DNA of 64,000 nucleotides from Arcticibacterium luteifluviistationis (GTDB lineage Bacteria > Bacteroidota > Bacteroidia > Cytophagales > Spirosomataceae): positions 2,356,001 through 2,420,000 of the forward strand of contig NZ_CP029480.1 in assembly GCF_003258705.1 (NCBI RefSeq). Reading direction: 5' to 3'. Positions 56,323-63,754 of the stretch are shown one piece after another. The translations under genes were made by a program, and so were the position numbers. The notes beneath the pieces were generated by a model. The model saw only the letters and a list, made by a program, of their open reading frames with translations, did not search any database and was not told the DNA's origin. Position 1 is the first letter of the stretch. Each line of letters begins with the position of its first letter.

Positions 56323-56354
56323 AAAAAAAGGGTTTCCCTTAAAAGGCAAACCCT
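56323..56354 (-). terminator. intrinsic terminator after yceI
   Basis: On the minus strand AGGGTTTGCC-TTTTAA-GGGAAACCCT followed by TTTTTTT. It separates the YceI gene from the DUF4833 gene. A second T7 follows at 56312-56318. Confidence 0.85.
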
Positions 56355-56360
56355 GAAAAT

Positions 56361-56909
56361 CTAAAATTCTGCTTCAAATTCAATAGTGACATCTTTGGCA
56401 ATATTAGTGGAAGGTTTTCCATCGCTAAAAGCAATTTTATAATCTGCCAACGTAATATCAAATTTCGTTTTGGTGGTAATTTTTCCTCCACTAACGACTA
56501 TTTCTCCCTTTTTCGAAACTTTTTGTGTTACTCCGTTGATCGTTAAACTTCCAACAACCATAGGAGCATATTTCCCATCTTTCTCAAAGTTAACTTGATT
56601 AAGGTTGGTGATTTTACCTACAAATTTTGCTTTTGGATTCGTTTTAGTGTCCAAGAATTTTGGGCTATTGAAGTGCTTTTGCATCAATGATTTTTCAAAT
56701 TCGAAACTTTGCATTGGAACAGAGAAAACGACATCACCTGTTTTTTCCTCTAAGGTGCCCACTGTTTTGAAATTAACAGCTTTAATATCTTCCACAGCTG
56801 TATGACTAAAGAAACTTACTTTAGATTTTTTAGAGATTAATTTTCCGGGTAATTCGGTAAAAGAGGATAGCCCAAGAGCTATGGTCATAAGAATTAGCGT
56901 GCTTTTCAT
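56361..56909 (-). CDS. YceI-family periplasmic lipid-binding protein
   Basis: A protein of 182 residues from the ATG at 56909. It has a signal peptide (SSFTELPG region) and the YceI lipocalin-like pattern: VSFFSHTAVEDIKAVNF, KFLDTKTNPKAKFVGKI, LTINGVTQKVSKKG. It binds isoprenoid-like lipids. The frame can be extended to 56939 inside the preceding gene's end, which I do not use. Third in the sigma operon. Confidence 0.87.
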   Translation of the reverse strand: MKSTLILMTIALGLSSFTELPGKLISKKSKVSFFSHTAVEDIKAVNFKTVGTLEEKTGDVVFSVPMQSFEFEKSLMQKHFNSPKFLDTKTNPKAKFVGKITNLNQVNFEKDGKYAPMVVGSLTINGVTQKVSKKGEIVVSGGKITTKTKFDITLADYKIAFSDGKPSTNIAKDVTIEFEAEF

Positions 56910-56920
56910 TTTATTGTTAT

Positions 56921-57400
56921 TTAATTTATAATTGTACATTTTTCTAGAATTACATTTTCATACATATCAAGGTCTTCGTCATATGCAGCTCCAGAGCGTA
57001 TAACTCCTTTTACCATGACTTTTTGACCCAACTTAAAAGACTGTTTGTCGGTACCTGATGAACTTAATAAAGTACAACTAACTCCAGCTAACTCTTGCTC
57101 TTCTTTTAGCAATAATTCAACTTGTCCGTTGTAATCTTCATCTATTGAAGCAATTGTTCCATTAACCATAAGGATTTTTGAAACTCCTTCGGCATCCAAA
57201 AATTTCTGGTTTGCCTTTGTAGGGTCAGATAGGTATTCATTGACTACTTCTGAAGCTTTATAGCTATAATCCGCTTCTGATGCAGCAACATCTCTTTTCG
57301 GTAAATTATAGAGGTAATAAGCATAGGAGGCTCCCGCCAGAAAAATGGCCACTGTACCAAGAAGAAGTGCTTTCTTATATTTTTTCGACTTTTCTTTCAT
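56921..57400 (-). CDS. exported OB-fold (tRNA_anti-like) protein
   Basis: A protein of 159 residues with an N-terminal membrane anchor (about 10-28) and a beta-barrel of OB type (VSKILMVNGTIASIDED..., KLGQKVMVKGVIRSG...) resembling the tRNA_anti-like family. Its role with the sigma module is unknown, probably envelope-located. It overlaps nothing but is 11 bases from yceI. Confidence 0.7.
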   Translation of the reverse strand: MKEKSKKYKKALLLGTVAIFLAGASYAYYLYNLPKRDVAASEADYSYKASEVVNEYLSDPTKANQKFLDAEGVSKILMVNGTIASIDEDYNGQVELLLKEEQELAGVSCTLLSSSGTDKQSFKLGQKVMVKGVIRSGAAYDEDLDMYENVILEKCTIIN

Positions 57401-57457
57401 TCAAACTTTAGTTATTTGAATGCGTAGTCGTGGGTAAATTAGTATCCTGACAAATAC

Positions 57458-57733
57458 TTAATTATTATTTTGAAGAAATTTAATTAGCTCATCTTTTTCC
57501 TTGTCTGATAGTTCTGCAGAATCATCGGTGGATTGGTGGTGATGTTCAAACAATTGGTCTATTGTTTCAGATTGTTTTTCATAGCCTTTGCATGCCTTGC
57601 ACATCCCCAAATGGGAATCCAGCAATATTTTTTCTTGCCAGCTTAAATTATGAATTTTCCTTTTCTCTATGAGTTGAGTAGCCTTTTGACAGCTGAGCAA
57701 CATATAAGACATAATACGTTTTAAGATTTTCAT
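57458..57733 (-). CDS. zinc-finger anti-sigma-like protein
   Basis: A protein of 91 residues. A zf-HC2-like site is formed by SCQKATQLIEKRK and HLGMCKACKG (His and Cys pairs) near 14-49. No membrane helix is visible, so it is a cytoplasmic or soluble anti-sigma factor for the sigma gene 8 bases upstream. The acidic C-terminus (SAELSDKEKDELI) is unusual. Confidence 0.78.
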   Translation of the reverse strand: MKILKRIMSYMLLSCQKATQLIEKRKIHNLSWQEKILLDSHLGMCKACKGYEKQSETIDQLFEHHHQSTDDSAELSDKEKDELIKFLQNNN

Positions 57734-57741
57734 AATTTTAG

Positions 57742-58347
57742 TCAGTTTTTAAACCAATTCATTTCAAGACATTTTTTCATCATAAGCTTTGCTCTATGTA
57801 TTATCTGCCAATAATTAGACTGACTTAAATCGCATTCCTGACATATTTCTGAATGTTTTTTGTTAAGCAAATATTTAAGTCGTAGGAGTTGTTGCCATTG
57901 ATCTGGCAAATCAGCCATACATACATCCATTACTTCATTAAACTCCGAATTGTCAAGTAAATTTTCTTGATTATTCCAGGAATCTTCGAGGCCATTAGTC
58001 TCCCAGTTTCCACTTTTATCAAACATACTGTCAGTTACTTCCTTTACTATTTTCTTGTCATCTCCTTCTAGGGAGATAGCAACTATCTTCTTTTTTTCTC
58101 TGTAATAATCAATGATCTTGAAGTTAAGAATACTAAAAAGCCAAGTTTTAGGAGAGCTCTCATATCTAAATCCTGATATATTCTTATAAGCCGATAAAAA
58201 TGTATCCTGTATTAAGTCTTTTGCTATTTCGTTGTCTCCAACTTTTTTAACAGCCCAACCATATAGCTCATCAGAATATTGTCTTACCCAATCTGTGATG
58301 CTTTCAGATGAAGATTTTTCCAATGTATGTATCGAACTGTCTGGCAT
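57742..58347 (-). CDS. ECF-type sigma-70 factor
   Basis: A sigma factor of 201 residues: EIAKDLIQDTFLSAYKNISGFRYESSPKTWLFSILNFKIIDYYREKK near 45-90 (regions 2.2-2.4) and C-terminal region 4 (LPDQWQQLLRLKYLLNKKHSEICQECDLSQSNYWQIIHRAK). A Cys pair in region 4 (EICQEC) is uncommon. First gene of a sigma/anti-sigma/OB/YceI unit, thus probably autoregulated. Confidence 0.92.
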   Translation of the reverse strand: MPDSSIHTLEKSSSESITDWVRQYSDELYGWAVKKVGDNEIAKDLIQDTFLSAYKNISGFRYESSPKTWLFSILNFKIIDYYREKKKIVAISLEGDDKKIVKEVTDSMFDKSGNWETNGLEDSWNNQENLLDNSEFNEVMDVCMADLPDQWQQLLRLKYLLNKKHSEICQECDLSQSNYWQIIHRAKLMMKKCLEMNWFKN

Positions 58348-58699
58348 AATTAACCTTTATTTTAAACAATTTAGACAAGAATTAACGCATTAAGAATGAA
58401 TCGATATAGAAAGCACTTGAACGGCATCAAAAGAAGCATCGAACAAAAACACTTGGAATGTTTTCTGTCTCCGTAATATCGTTTATTTCTTCTTTTTACA
58501 TACGGAATAATGTTTTAATCAGATCTAGATGTAGTAGTCAGTTTCTTTAAACATTATGCTGATTACAGTAAAATCAATTGACGTCAAAAACACCTTGCTG
58601 AAAAAACCATTAAACCTTGCATTAAGTCAATTTTGAATAGCGTTTACTAGCTGAATATTTATTCCTTATTCACATGATTGGCTTTTGATCCGGTATTTT
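58348..58699. other. 352-base gap without a gene
   Basis: Upstream region of the sigma operon, AT-rich. I see no coding frame or RNA structure. It presumably carries the sigma operon promoter on the minus strand. Confidence 0.5.
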
Positions 58700-58984
58700 T
58701 TAATTTTTGCAAGTGCCACTTACACGATTTTGAAGACGAGGAAAGCTAATGTAGTTTTTATTGGAGGGTTCTTTCATTTCGGGAAACTCCAGTCGTAAAT
58801 CTATCGCTAATTTCTTGACCAACTTTGCACCCAATTGTTCATTTTCTTGTTGAGCACTGGATATTTAGGAGCCAGTTTGCCACTTTAAAGAATCAGGTAA
58901 TAATACAAAAGAAGTCTTAACGGCTCTTTCAAATTCCTTTTTTATAAGTATTGGAAAATCATCAGTCCAAGTTTCCCATTCTGA
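58700..58984 (-). pseudogene. relic of a DUF1016/YhcG-type (PDDEXK-associated) protein
   Basis: The minus-strand frame gives 95 codons. It begins after a TAG, with no start, and reads TDDFPILIKKEFERAVKTS; it is broken by a TAA after KWQTGS and continues SSAQQENEQLGAKLVKKLAI then DLRLEFPEMK. The QENEQLGAK...LAIDLRLEFPEMK stretch matches the N-terminal domain of DUF1016 (YhcG) nuclease proteins. The conserved GFS-RN-L follow-up is replaced by unrelated residues and a stop. It is a truncated, inactivated fragment. Confidence 0.6.
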
Positions 58985-59006
58985 CTAAAGTTAGCTCAAT
59001 AAGATA

Positions 59007-60986
59007 TTAGTCTGTTTTAAATAGAAAAGTTTCTCCGTATTCACCTTCAAGCATTAGCCGGTCTGAATTATAAGCCGTACTACCATTTTCCTTGACATTG
59101 GTAAGGGACCACTCCGATGGAAGTAGGATTTCTCTTCGACCCGCCTCGCTAAGATGTACCATTAGCCATCCCTTTCCTGCATAAATTACATCATTTGATG
59201 TACTGAAAATATGTACACCTGCACTCCTCAAAACTTCACGTATTTGTTCTGGGGTCCATACTACCCTACCTTTATTGCTATTGATCAGCTTCTTTCTATT
59301 GTAAACTAAGGACCCTTCTTCGCTGGTAACAATAACACGGTTTGACTTTGCATTTAAACGAAGTATGATCTGCTCCTCTTCACCTGTTATTTCCTCAATT
59401 CCTATATACCAGATTACCTTGTATGCTTCCTTTTCTAAGGCCGCCAAATCCTCTCGGAGGTAGATGTCAAAACTAGTACCCACCTGCCCCAAAGCATATC
59501 GGTTCTTAAATAATTTTCCTGTAATTCTTCCATAACTATCATCATAAAACTGTAGCTTTTCGTCGACCACTACAGCTATTTCTGGATGGTATAAATCCTC
59601 ATCAGGTTTAGCATTGATTACGTACTTCTTGTAAAGGTCATTGGTTTTCTGAAAAACTGAACGTAATTCAGGATCACTAAACCACCCGCCCCACATATCA
59701 AACCACCATCCACCATACCCATAAGCTAACATTCGACCAGCATTTTTCCATAGAAGTTCTTTTGAAGTACTTAAATCTCTAGGGCCTATCCATACACCTT
59801 TATCGTACCAATCCCCTTCTTCTGGAACTATATTAGGAGCCTTCTCGCGAAGGAGTGTCGTTAACGAAGTCCGAGTATCATTTTCTGCTAACCATAGTTT
59901 TCCATGAAGCTGTACTGATCGGATGGCAGCCATTGGAAGCCAGTCTACACCTACCTCCCTCCGATAGTCGTTAGGACTGGAGAGATAATCAATATCAGGG
60001 CAGTCCAACAAAGTAGATAAGGAGCCGTGTCCTCGCCTTGGGTCGTTCACAAAAAGGTGATAGCCATAAAATGCCCCTGTCAAAAGTCGCCCCTTACTGG
60101 CTTCTTTGACTAAGCGAGAGAAATAGGCAATATTATCCGACATGATCTGCCCATGATATTCGAAGGTATCGTCCAATTGGCTATTTTCGCCTTTTTTACG
60201 TATCGATTTTCCAGAACTAATTCCACTAATATCCGCTTCTTTCGCATTGCGGAATGAAAGCGTTGAATCATTCCAAGCCTTTTGAAGTAAATGATTATCC
60301 TGTTCGTACTTTTCCTTCAGCCATTCTCTGAAACCATTGCTCCGAGACTGGCTCTCATCGAAAAATTTGTCTTTATAGTGAAAAAACCATTCCTCTGTAA
60401 AGCCACCTGCTACATGAATACCGATAAGATTGCTATTGTAATCGGAACATCGTATCCAATCTAATAAAGCCAAAAGTGCAACTCCCGCATCTTTACGCCA
60501 CTTTTTTGAGGAGTAACTTACACGGTGGCTTTCTCCAGTAGGCAAACGGCAAAGTTCTGAAGGATTTTGACGTTCCCACCAAACCGGAGCATCAAGATGA
60601 ACTCGAATAATGACCTTTGCATCCTTTTTTACATTAATCAAATCGTCAAATTCACTCTTGATTATTGAAAAATCGTATTCGTTCATCCCTTTCCAAAATG
60701 AAGGGCGGAAAGGCTTTATCCCAGAAGTAGAATTTATCCCCTGGTCACCGAGATAAGCCAGTAAACAGAATACCTCAAGCCCAGAAGAGGCCATCTCGCG
60801 GTAGTTCGCAGCTTCTCCAAGGTATGACATGTAGGCAAATGGCGGAACCTGCCCATCATTAATGAAAAGAACAGGATTACCGTTGACTACACGAACTTCC
60901 GAGTGATTGTTAAAGGACTGACCGTACACTAGTCCACTGTACAATTTGAGAAACAAGCATACAAAAAAACAAAAAGAGAGTCGCAT
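59007..60986 (-). CDS. secreted TIM-barrel glycoside hydrolase (clan A-like)
   Basis: A protein of 659 residues with a signal peptide (to about 22, VYGQ). A barrel-like region (about 40-440) has a candidate acid/base Glu in VAGGFTEEWFF near 195 and nucleophile Glu in KLWLAENDTRT near 349, separated as in clan-A (GH42-like) enzymes. The family is not certain. The C-terminal part is beta-rich. Its ATG overlaps the stop of the SusD-tail ORF upstream (TAATG), as expected in a polysaccharide utilization locus. Confidence 0.6.
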   Translation of the reverse strand: MRLSFCFFVCLFLKLYSGLVYGQSFNNHSEVRVVNGNPVLFINDGQVPPFAYMSYLGEAANYREMASSGLEVFCLLAYLGDQGINSTSGIKPFRPSFWKGMNEYDFSIIKSEFDDLINVKKDAKVIIRVHLDAPVWWERQNPSELCRLPTGESHRVSYSSKKWRKDAGVALLALLDWIRCSDYNSNLIGIHVAGGFTEEWFFHYKDKFFDESQSRSNGFREWLKEKYEQDNHLLQKAWNDSTLSFRNAKEADISGISSGKSIRKKGENSQLDDTFEYHGQIMSDNIAYFSRLVKEASKGRLLTGAFYGYHLFVNDPRRGHGSLSTLLDCPDIDYLSSPNDYRREVGVDWLPMAAIRSVQLHGKLWLAENDTRTSLTTLLREKAPNIVPEEGDWYDKGVWIGPRDLSTSKELLWKNAGRMLAYGYGGWWFDMWGGWFSDPELRSVFQKTNDLYKKYVINAKPDEDLYHPEIAVVVDEKLQFYDDSYGRITGKLFKNRYALGQVGTSFDIYLREDLAALEKEAYKVIWYIGIEEITGEEEQIILRLNAKSNRVIVTSEEGSLVYNRKKLINSNKGRVVWTPEQIREVLRSAGVHIFSTSNDVIYAGKGWLMVHLSEAGRREILLPSEWSLTNVKENGSTAYNSDRLMLEGEYGETFLFKTD

Positions 60987-61204
60987 TAATATCCTGGATT
61001 TTGAATCATGACTACATCCTTATTAGCCTCAATATTAGAGTAAGGTATTGGCCATAACCCGTGAGAATTCAAGGCTTCTTGCACATCCATAGTTGGCATT
61101 CTACAGTCTAAATGATGTACCGCAAAACTTAGATGTCCTCCACAAAAGTGAGTAGTAAAGGTAAAGACCATATTACTAAATAGAATCAGTGAGACTAGGG
61201 ACAT
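60986..61204 (-). pseudogene. chimeric ORF: HYC-type secreted leader joined to a SusD C-terminus
   Basis: A frame of 72 codons from ATG 61204. Its last 25 or so residues, HGLWPIPYSNIEANKD followed by VVMIQNPGY and stop, are the invariant C-terminal end of SusD/RagB glycan-binding lipoproteins. The first half (TTHFCGGHLSFAV) resembles the start of small HYC/CC-type secreted proteins, and the frame upstream continues as a signal peptide (KKIIAM) from a CTG at 61222. The rest of susD and all of susC are missing. A deletion has probably fused two genes. It may still be translated and coupled to the glycosidase. Confidence 0.6.
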
Positions 61205-61454
61205 GGCAATTATTTTTTTCAGTCAATCAAAGTTAACAATTATCCAATGGAAAAGAATCAGGGATATCGAGATTGTAAAATTACTATCACAGCATATTCC
61301 CCGTTATATAATTCGCAGGACGTATTTCAAAATTTCAGCAACTAGAGCTTGAATATGATTTTTTCAGGCTTTTGATTTTCCCTAGACCAGTATTGGCTTC
61401 TGAAGATATGGAACATTATTACAAAATTAGTTGTCACCTTAGCTTATTAAACAT

Positions 61455-61489
61455 AAAAAAGAGACCTCCTCATTACATGAGAAAGTCTC
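61455..61489 (-). terminator. putative intrinsic terminator of the mobile-element operon
   Basis: On the minus strand, GAGAC (61485-61489) pairs with GTCTC (61461-61465) across an inner CTCAT/ATGAG stem, followed by TTTTTT (61455-61460). It lies 41 bases after the gene ending at 61530. The 61205-61454 interval left of it shows no supported gene. Confidence 0.6.
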
Positions 61490-61529
61490 CTTTAGTTAAC
61501 ACAGAACTTTACTTGACGGTCAATAGATC

Positions 61530-61859
61530 TTACTCAGGGCTCTTATCAAAATACCTTTCCCACCAATAGTACCCAATCGCAATTAGTACTAGACCACCTA
61601 TAATCCACCAGAGTGAATTGGATGATTCTTCCTCGTATTCATCTGGTCTTGAAGAAACACTTGGTCTTGAATAATCATTGGTACTTATTTCTGGAACAAA
61701 AGAAGTGTATGGAGTATACCTATTCTCTAAGAAACTATCTTGCTTTATAGATGGCTTTTTCCATAGCTGGACTTCTGTATAATTTAAAGGTTTCAGCTCA
61801 GGCTCTTTTTCGAGTTGTGCTGGCTCAGTACTAAAAGGGTTTTCTAATAGCGTAATCAT
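61530..61859 (-). CDS. small C-terminally anchored protein
   Basis: A protein of 109 residues with a long polar, Pro/Glu-rich N-terminal region and one C-terminal membrane segment (WWIIGGLVLIAIGYYWWERYF near 83-103). No family is recognised. It overlaps the preceding gene (ATGA), so it belongs with the ribbon-helix-helix-like gene, and with the mobile-element set by position. Confidence 0.6.
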   Translation of the reverse strand: MITLLENPFSTEPAQLEKEPELKPLNYTEVQLWKKPSIKQDSFLENRYTPYTSFVPEISTNDYSRPSVSSRPDEYEEESSNSLWWIIGGLVLIAIGYYWWERYFDKSPE

Positions 61860-62203
61860 ATTGCGGCATTTTTAGCGAGTGAAAGAATAATTTCAAAGGT
61901 TTCTTCCATAGAATTAATCTGCCTGGTCTCCTTTTGTCCATTGGCACCCAGAACAGAATACGTTTTACCTTTAAAATCTCGGTAATAATCTTTAAGTGCT
62001 GAATTTTCATAGAAGGCTACTTTCTTTCTCAGGCTCTCAATTAAATGTGAGTCTCCGCCAGCTCCTATACTTTTCCTTTGGCTAATGAGCATTTCTAAAT
62101 ACTCTGAAAGCGTAAGCCCAATCTGCTGAGCCTCCTTTGCTAGGTTAAACTTAAGCTCCCCATGGCACTTAAAACCTACCGTTACTTTGTGTGTGTTTGA
62201 CAT
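61856..62203 (-). CDS. ribbon-helix-helix-like mobile element protein
   Basis: A protein of 115 residues. The N-terminus HKVTVGFKCHGELKFNLAKEAQQIGLTLSEYLEMLI has the strand-helix-helix pattern of RHH DNA-binding proteins found on plasmids and integrative elements (MobC-like or regulatory). An 18-bp inverted repeat lies 59 bases upstream, a possible operator. The C-terminal half is unassigned. Confidence 0.55.
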   Translation of the reverse strand: MSNTHKVTVGFKCHGELKFNLAKEAQQIGLTLSEYLEMLISQRKSIGAGGDSHLIESLRKKVAFYENSALKDYYRDFKGKTYSVLGANGQKETRQINSMEETFEIILSLAKNAAI

Positions 62204-62261
62204 TTGTTTGTGTGTTTGTTAAAATCTAAAATTACGACTAACGCTAACGGTGAATTTGGGT

Positions 62262-62303
62262 TAACCTTGATTAACTCTAGTTAATTAGAGATAACCAAGG
62301 TTA
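62262..62303. repeat. 18-bp inverted repeat, possible operator
   Basis: TAACCTTGATTAACTCTA (62262-62279) and TAGAGATAACCAAGGTTA (62286-62303) are inverted copies with two mismatches, separated by GTTAAT. It lies between the 55-residue HTH gene and the RHH-like gene on the minus strand. No T-tract follows in the direction of transcription, so an operator is favoured over a terminator. Confidence 0.7.
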
Positions 62304-62314
62304 TTTTCTGTTAA

Positions 62315-62482
62315 TCACTCAGGTTTTCCTAAATGATTGAAGATTAACTCGAGCTGTTTGGGCGTTAGCACCCTCGTTTTCTTATCTAAATTGAGTTCTG
62401 GAACCATGCCTAACCATTTGTTTAGGGTAGGTAAACTAACTTCGTATAAAGATGCTAATGTGGATTTATTAATACTTTTCAT
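62315..62482 (-). CDS. 55-residue helix-turn-helix protein
   Basis: A very short gene reading MKSINKSTLASLYEVSLPTL, NKWLGMVPELNLDKKTRVLT, PKQLELIFNHLGKPE. The spacing of a short helix, a turn and KxxLASLYEVSLPTLNKWL suits an HTH DNA-binding or excision-regulator-type protein of mobile elements (MerR/Xis-like start of helix). It lies directly after the array of TACTCG repeats, which may be its binding site. Function inferred. Confidence 0.6.
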   Translation of the reverse strand: MKSINKSTLASLYEVSLPTLNKWLGMVPELNLDKKTRVLTPKQLELIFNHLGKPE

Positions 62483-62498
62483 ATTGTAAAAATTTGCC

Positions 62499-62564
62499 TA
62501 CTCGCCTACTCGATTACTCGTTCAATCAGATTTAGTAAAAGTCGAGTAGACGAGTAAGCGAGTA
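62499..62564. repeat. inverted array of TACTCG hexamers with 8-base period
   Basis: TACTCG occurs at 62499, 62507 and 62515 (spacers CC, AT) and its complement CGAGTA at 62543, 62551 and 62559 (spacers GA, AG), around a 22-base core 62521-62542. All six copies are exact. It lies in the 90-base gap between the VapE gene and the HTH gene. It may be a multi-site operator, an origin-type iteron set, or a structured hairpin. Confidence 0.85.
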
Positions 62565-62572
62565 ATAACGTT

Positions 62573-63754
62573 TTAGTTTAAAAGCAGCTTGATGCCTTCT
62601 AATTTATTCTTATCTCTCAGTTTGATGTAGTAACCTTTTAATGAATGAGTATTTTTTGAGCGATAATGGCTCTCACGCTTATAATGCAAAGAAGACAAAG
62701 CCCTGCCAATTCCATTTAAAGAAATCTTAGCAGTAGAATTGTAGTGAATCTTAATAATCCTTTCAATTTCCGTAGGTGTGAGAATAAAATCATTATCCTC
62801 TCTTGTTCCCTCATAGAAATGCTTCCGAATTATCTCTATTTCGGCTGTTTCAACTTGGAATTCTTCATTTGAGATTTCGTTCTGATTTATTTCTTCTGAT
62901 GATAGCTCATACTTAAACCCACTGATATAGAGGCAATAAGCTTGACTCCATATTTCATCAATATTAAAATCCTTCTTATAATTCCAGTCAATCTTCTTTA
63001 TCAAGTGACAAATCCACCGGACAGAACCCGTAGGGTCGTTTAGAAAGTTAGTTTGATTTGTAGAACCAACAAAACTAGTTCGACGTGCGGCACGTATTGT
63101 TTTGTCTCCAAAGGGAGGTCTAACCTTAACAAATTGTCTAGATATAAAGCTTTTGACGGAGGTAATCTGTCTTCTATTCAAACTGGCCAATTCGTCATAA
63201 TTAACTATAAAGTTTTCAGCTAAAGCTATTTCTCCATCCTTGTTGGGCTCAATATTCTCCTGATAATACTTTTCTAATCCAGGAGGCATTAACCACCTTA
63301 AAAAAGTCGTTTTCCCGCTATTTTGTTCAGGTTGTACTAACACAAAAATATGTTTATTGAATACGTTATCATTTAATGCACAGGCAACTGTCTGTACCAA
63401 CATTTTCTTAAACGATTCATTAAATTCACCTTGGTCACTGGCATGTACGTAAGAAGCCAAATTATCTATTAAATCATCACCACTCTCAGGCTTGTAAAGC
63501 TTCGCTACTTTATCAAAGTAATCCTGAAACGGATTGATGGAATCTATTAAGTCTGAGAGCATAAAGTACTTTAATGTACGCATTCCTATATTATGGCCTT
63601 CCTTTTCTAGGTTACAGAAAAGTGTATTTTCGTTTAACGTACCTCGCTTTCTCCCGACTACCTCTTCTATTTCTAAGGTTATTTCGTTTCTAATAAGTTT
63701 GGTATTCTTCTCTTCTAAGTATTCTTCTAATTCTGTTATCTTACTTTTTGACAT
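62573..63754 (-). CDS. VapE-type primase/helicase ATPase
   Basis: A protein of 393 residues. Walker A-like QNSGKTTFLRW near 150, Walker B-like NFIVNYDELASL near 188 and the sensor segment RRTSFVGSTNQTNFLNDPTGSVRW fit the virulence-associated E (VapE) family of phage and integrative-element replication proteins. The primase part is not present. It starts within the end of the upstream coiled-coil gene (63741-63754), indicating coupling. Confidence 0.82.
   Translation of the reverse strand: MSKSKITELEEYLEEKNTKLIRNEITLEIEEVVGRKRGTLNENTLFCNLEKEGHNIGMRTLKYFMLSDLIDSINPFQDYFDKVAKLYKPESGDDLIDNLASYVHASDQGEFNESFKKMLVQTVACALNDNVFNKHIFVLVQPEQNSGKTTFLRWLMPPGLEKYYQENIEPNKDGEIALAENFIVNYDELASLNRRQITSVKSFISRQFVKVRPPFGDKTIRAARRTSFVGSTNQTNFLNDPTGSVRWICHLIKKIDWNYKKDFNIDEIWSQAYCLYISGFKYELSSEEINQNEISNEEFQVETAEIEIIRKHFYEGTREDNDFILTPTEIERIIKIHYNSTAKISLNGIGRALSSLHYKRESHYRSKNTHSLKGYYIKLRDKNKLEGIKLLLN

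Noticed and set aside
61372-61569. Plus-strand frame of 65 codons
   Set aside because: It overlaps the terminator and the end of the anchored-protein gene and has no family signal.
62499-62564. Interpreted first as a CRISPR-like repeat
   Set aside because: Units are 6 bases with 2-base spacers and are inverted, with no spacers of 30 bases, so it is not CRISPR.
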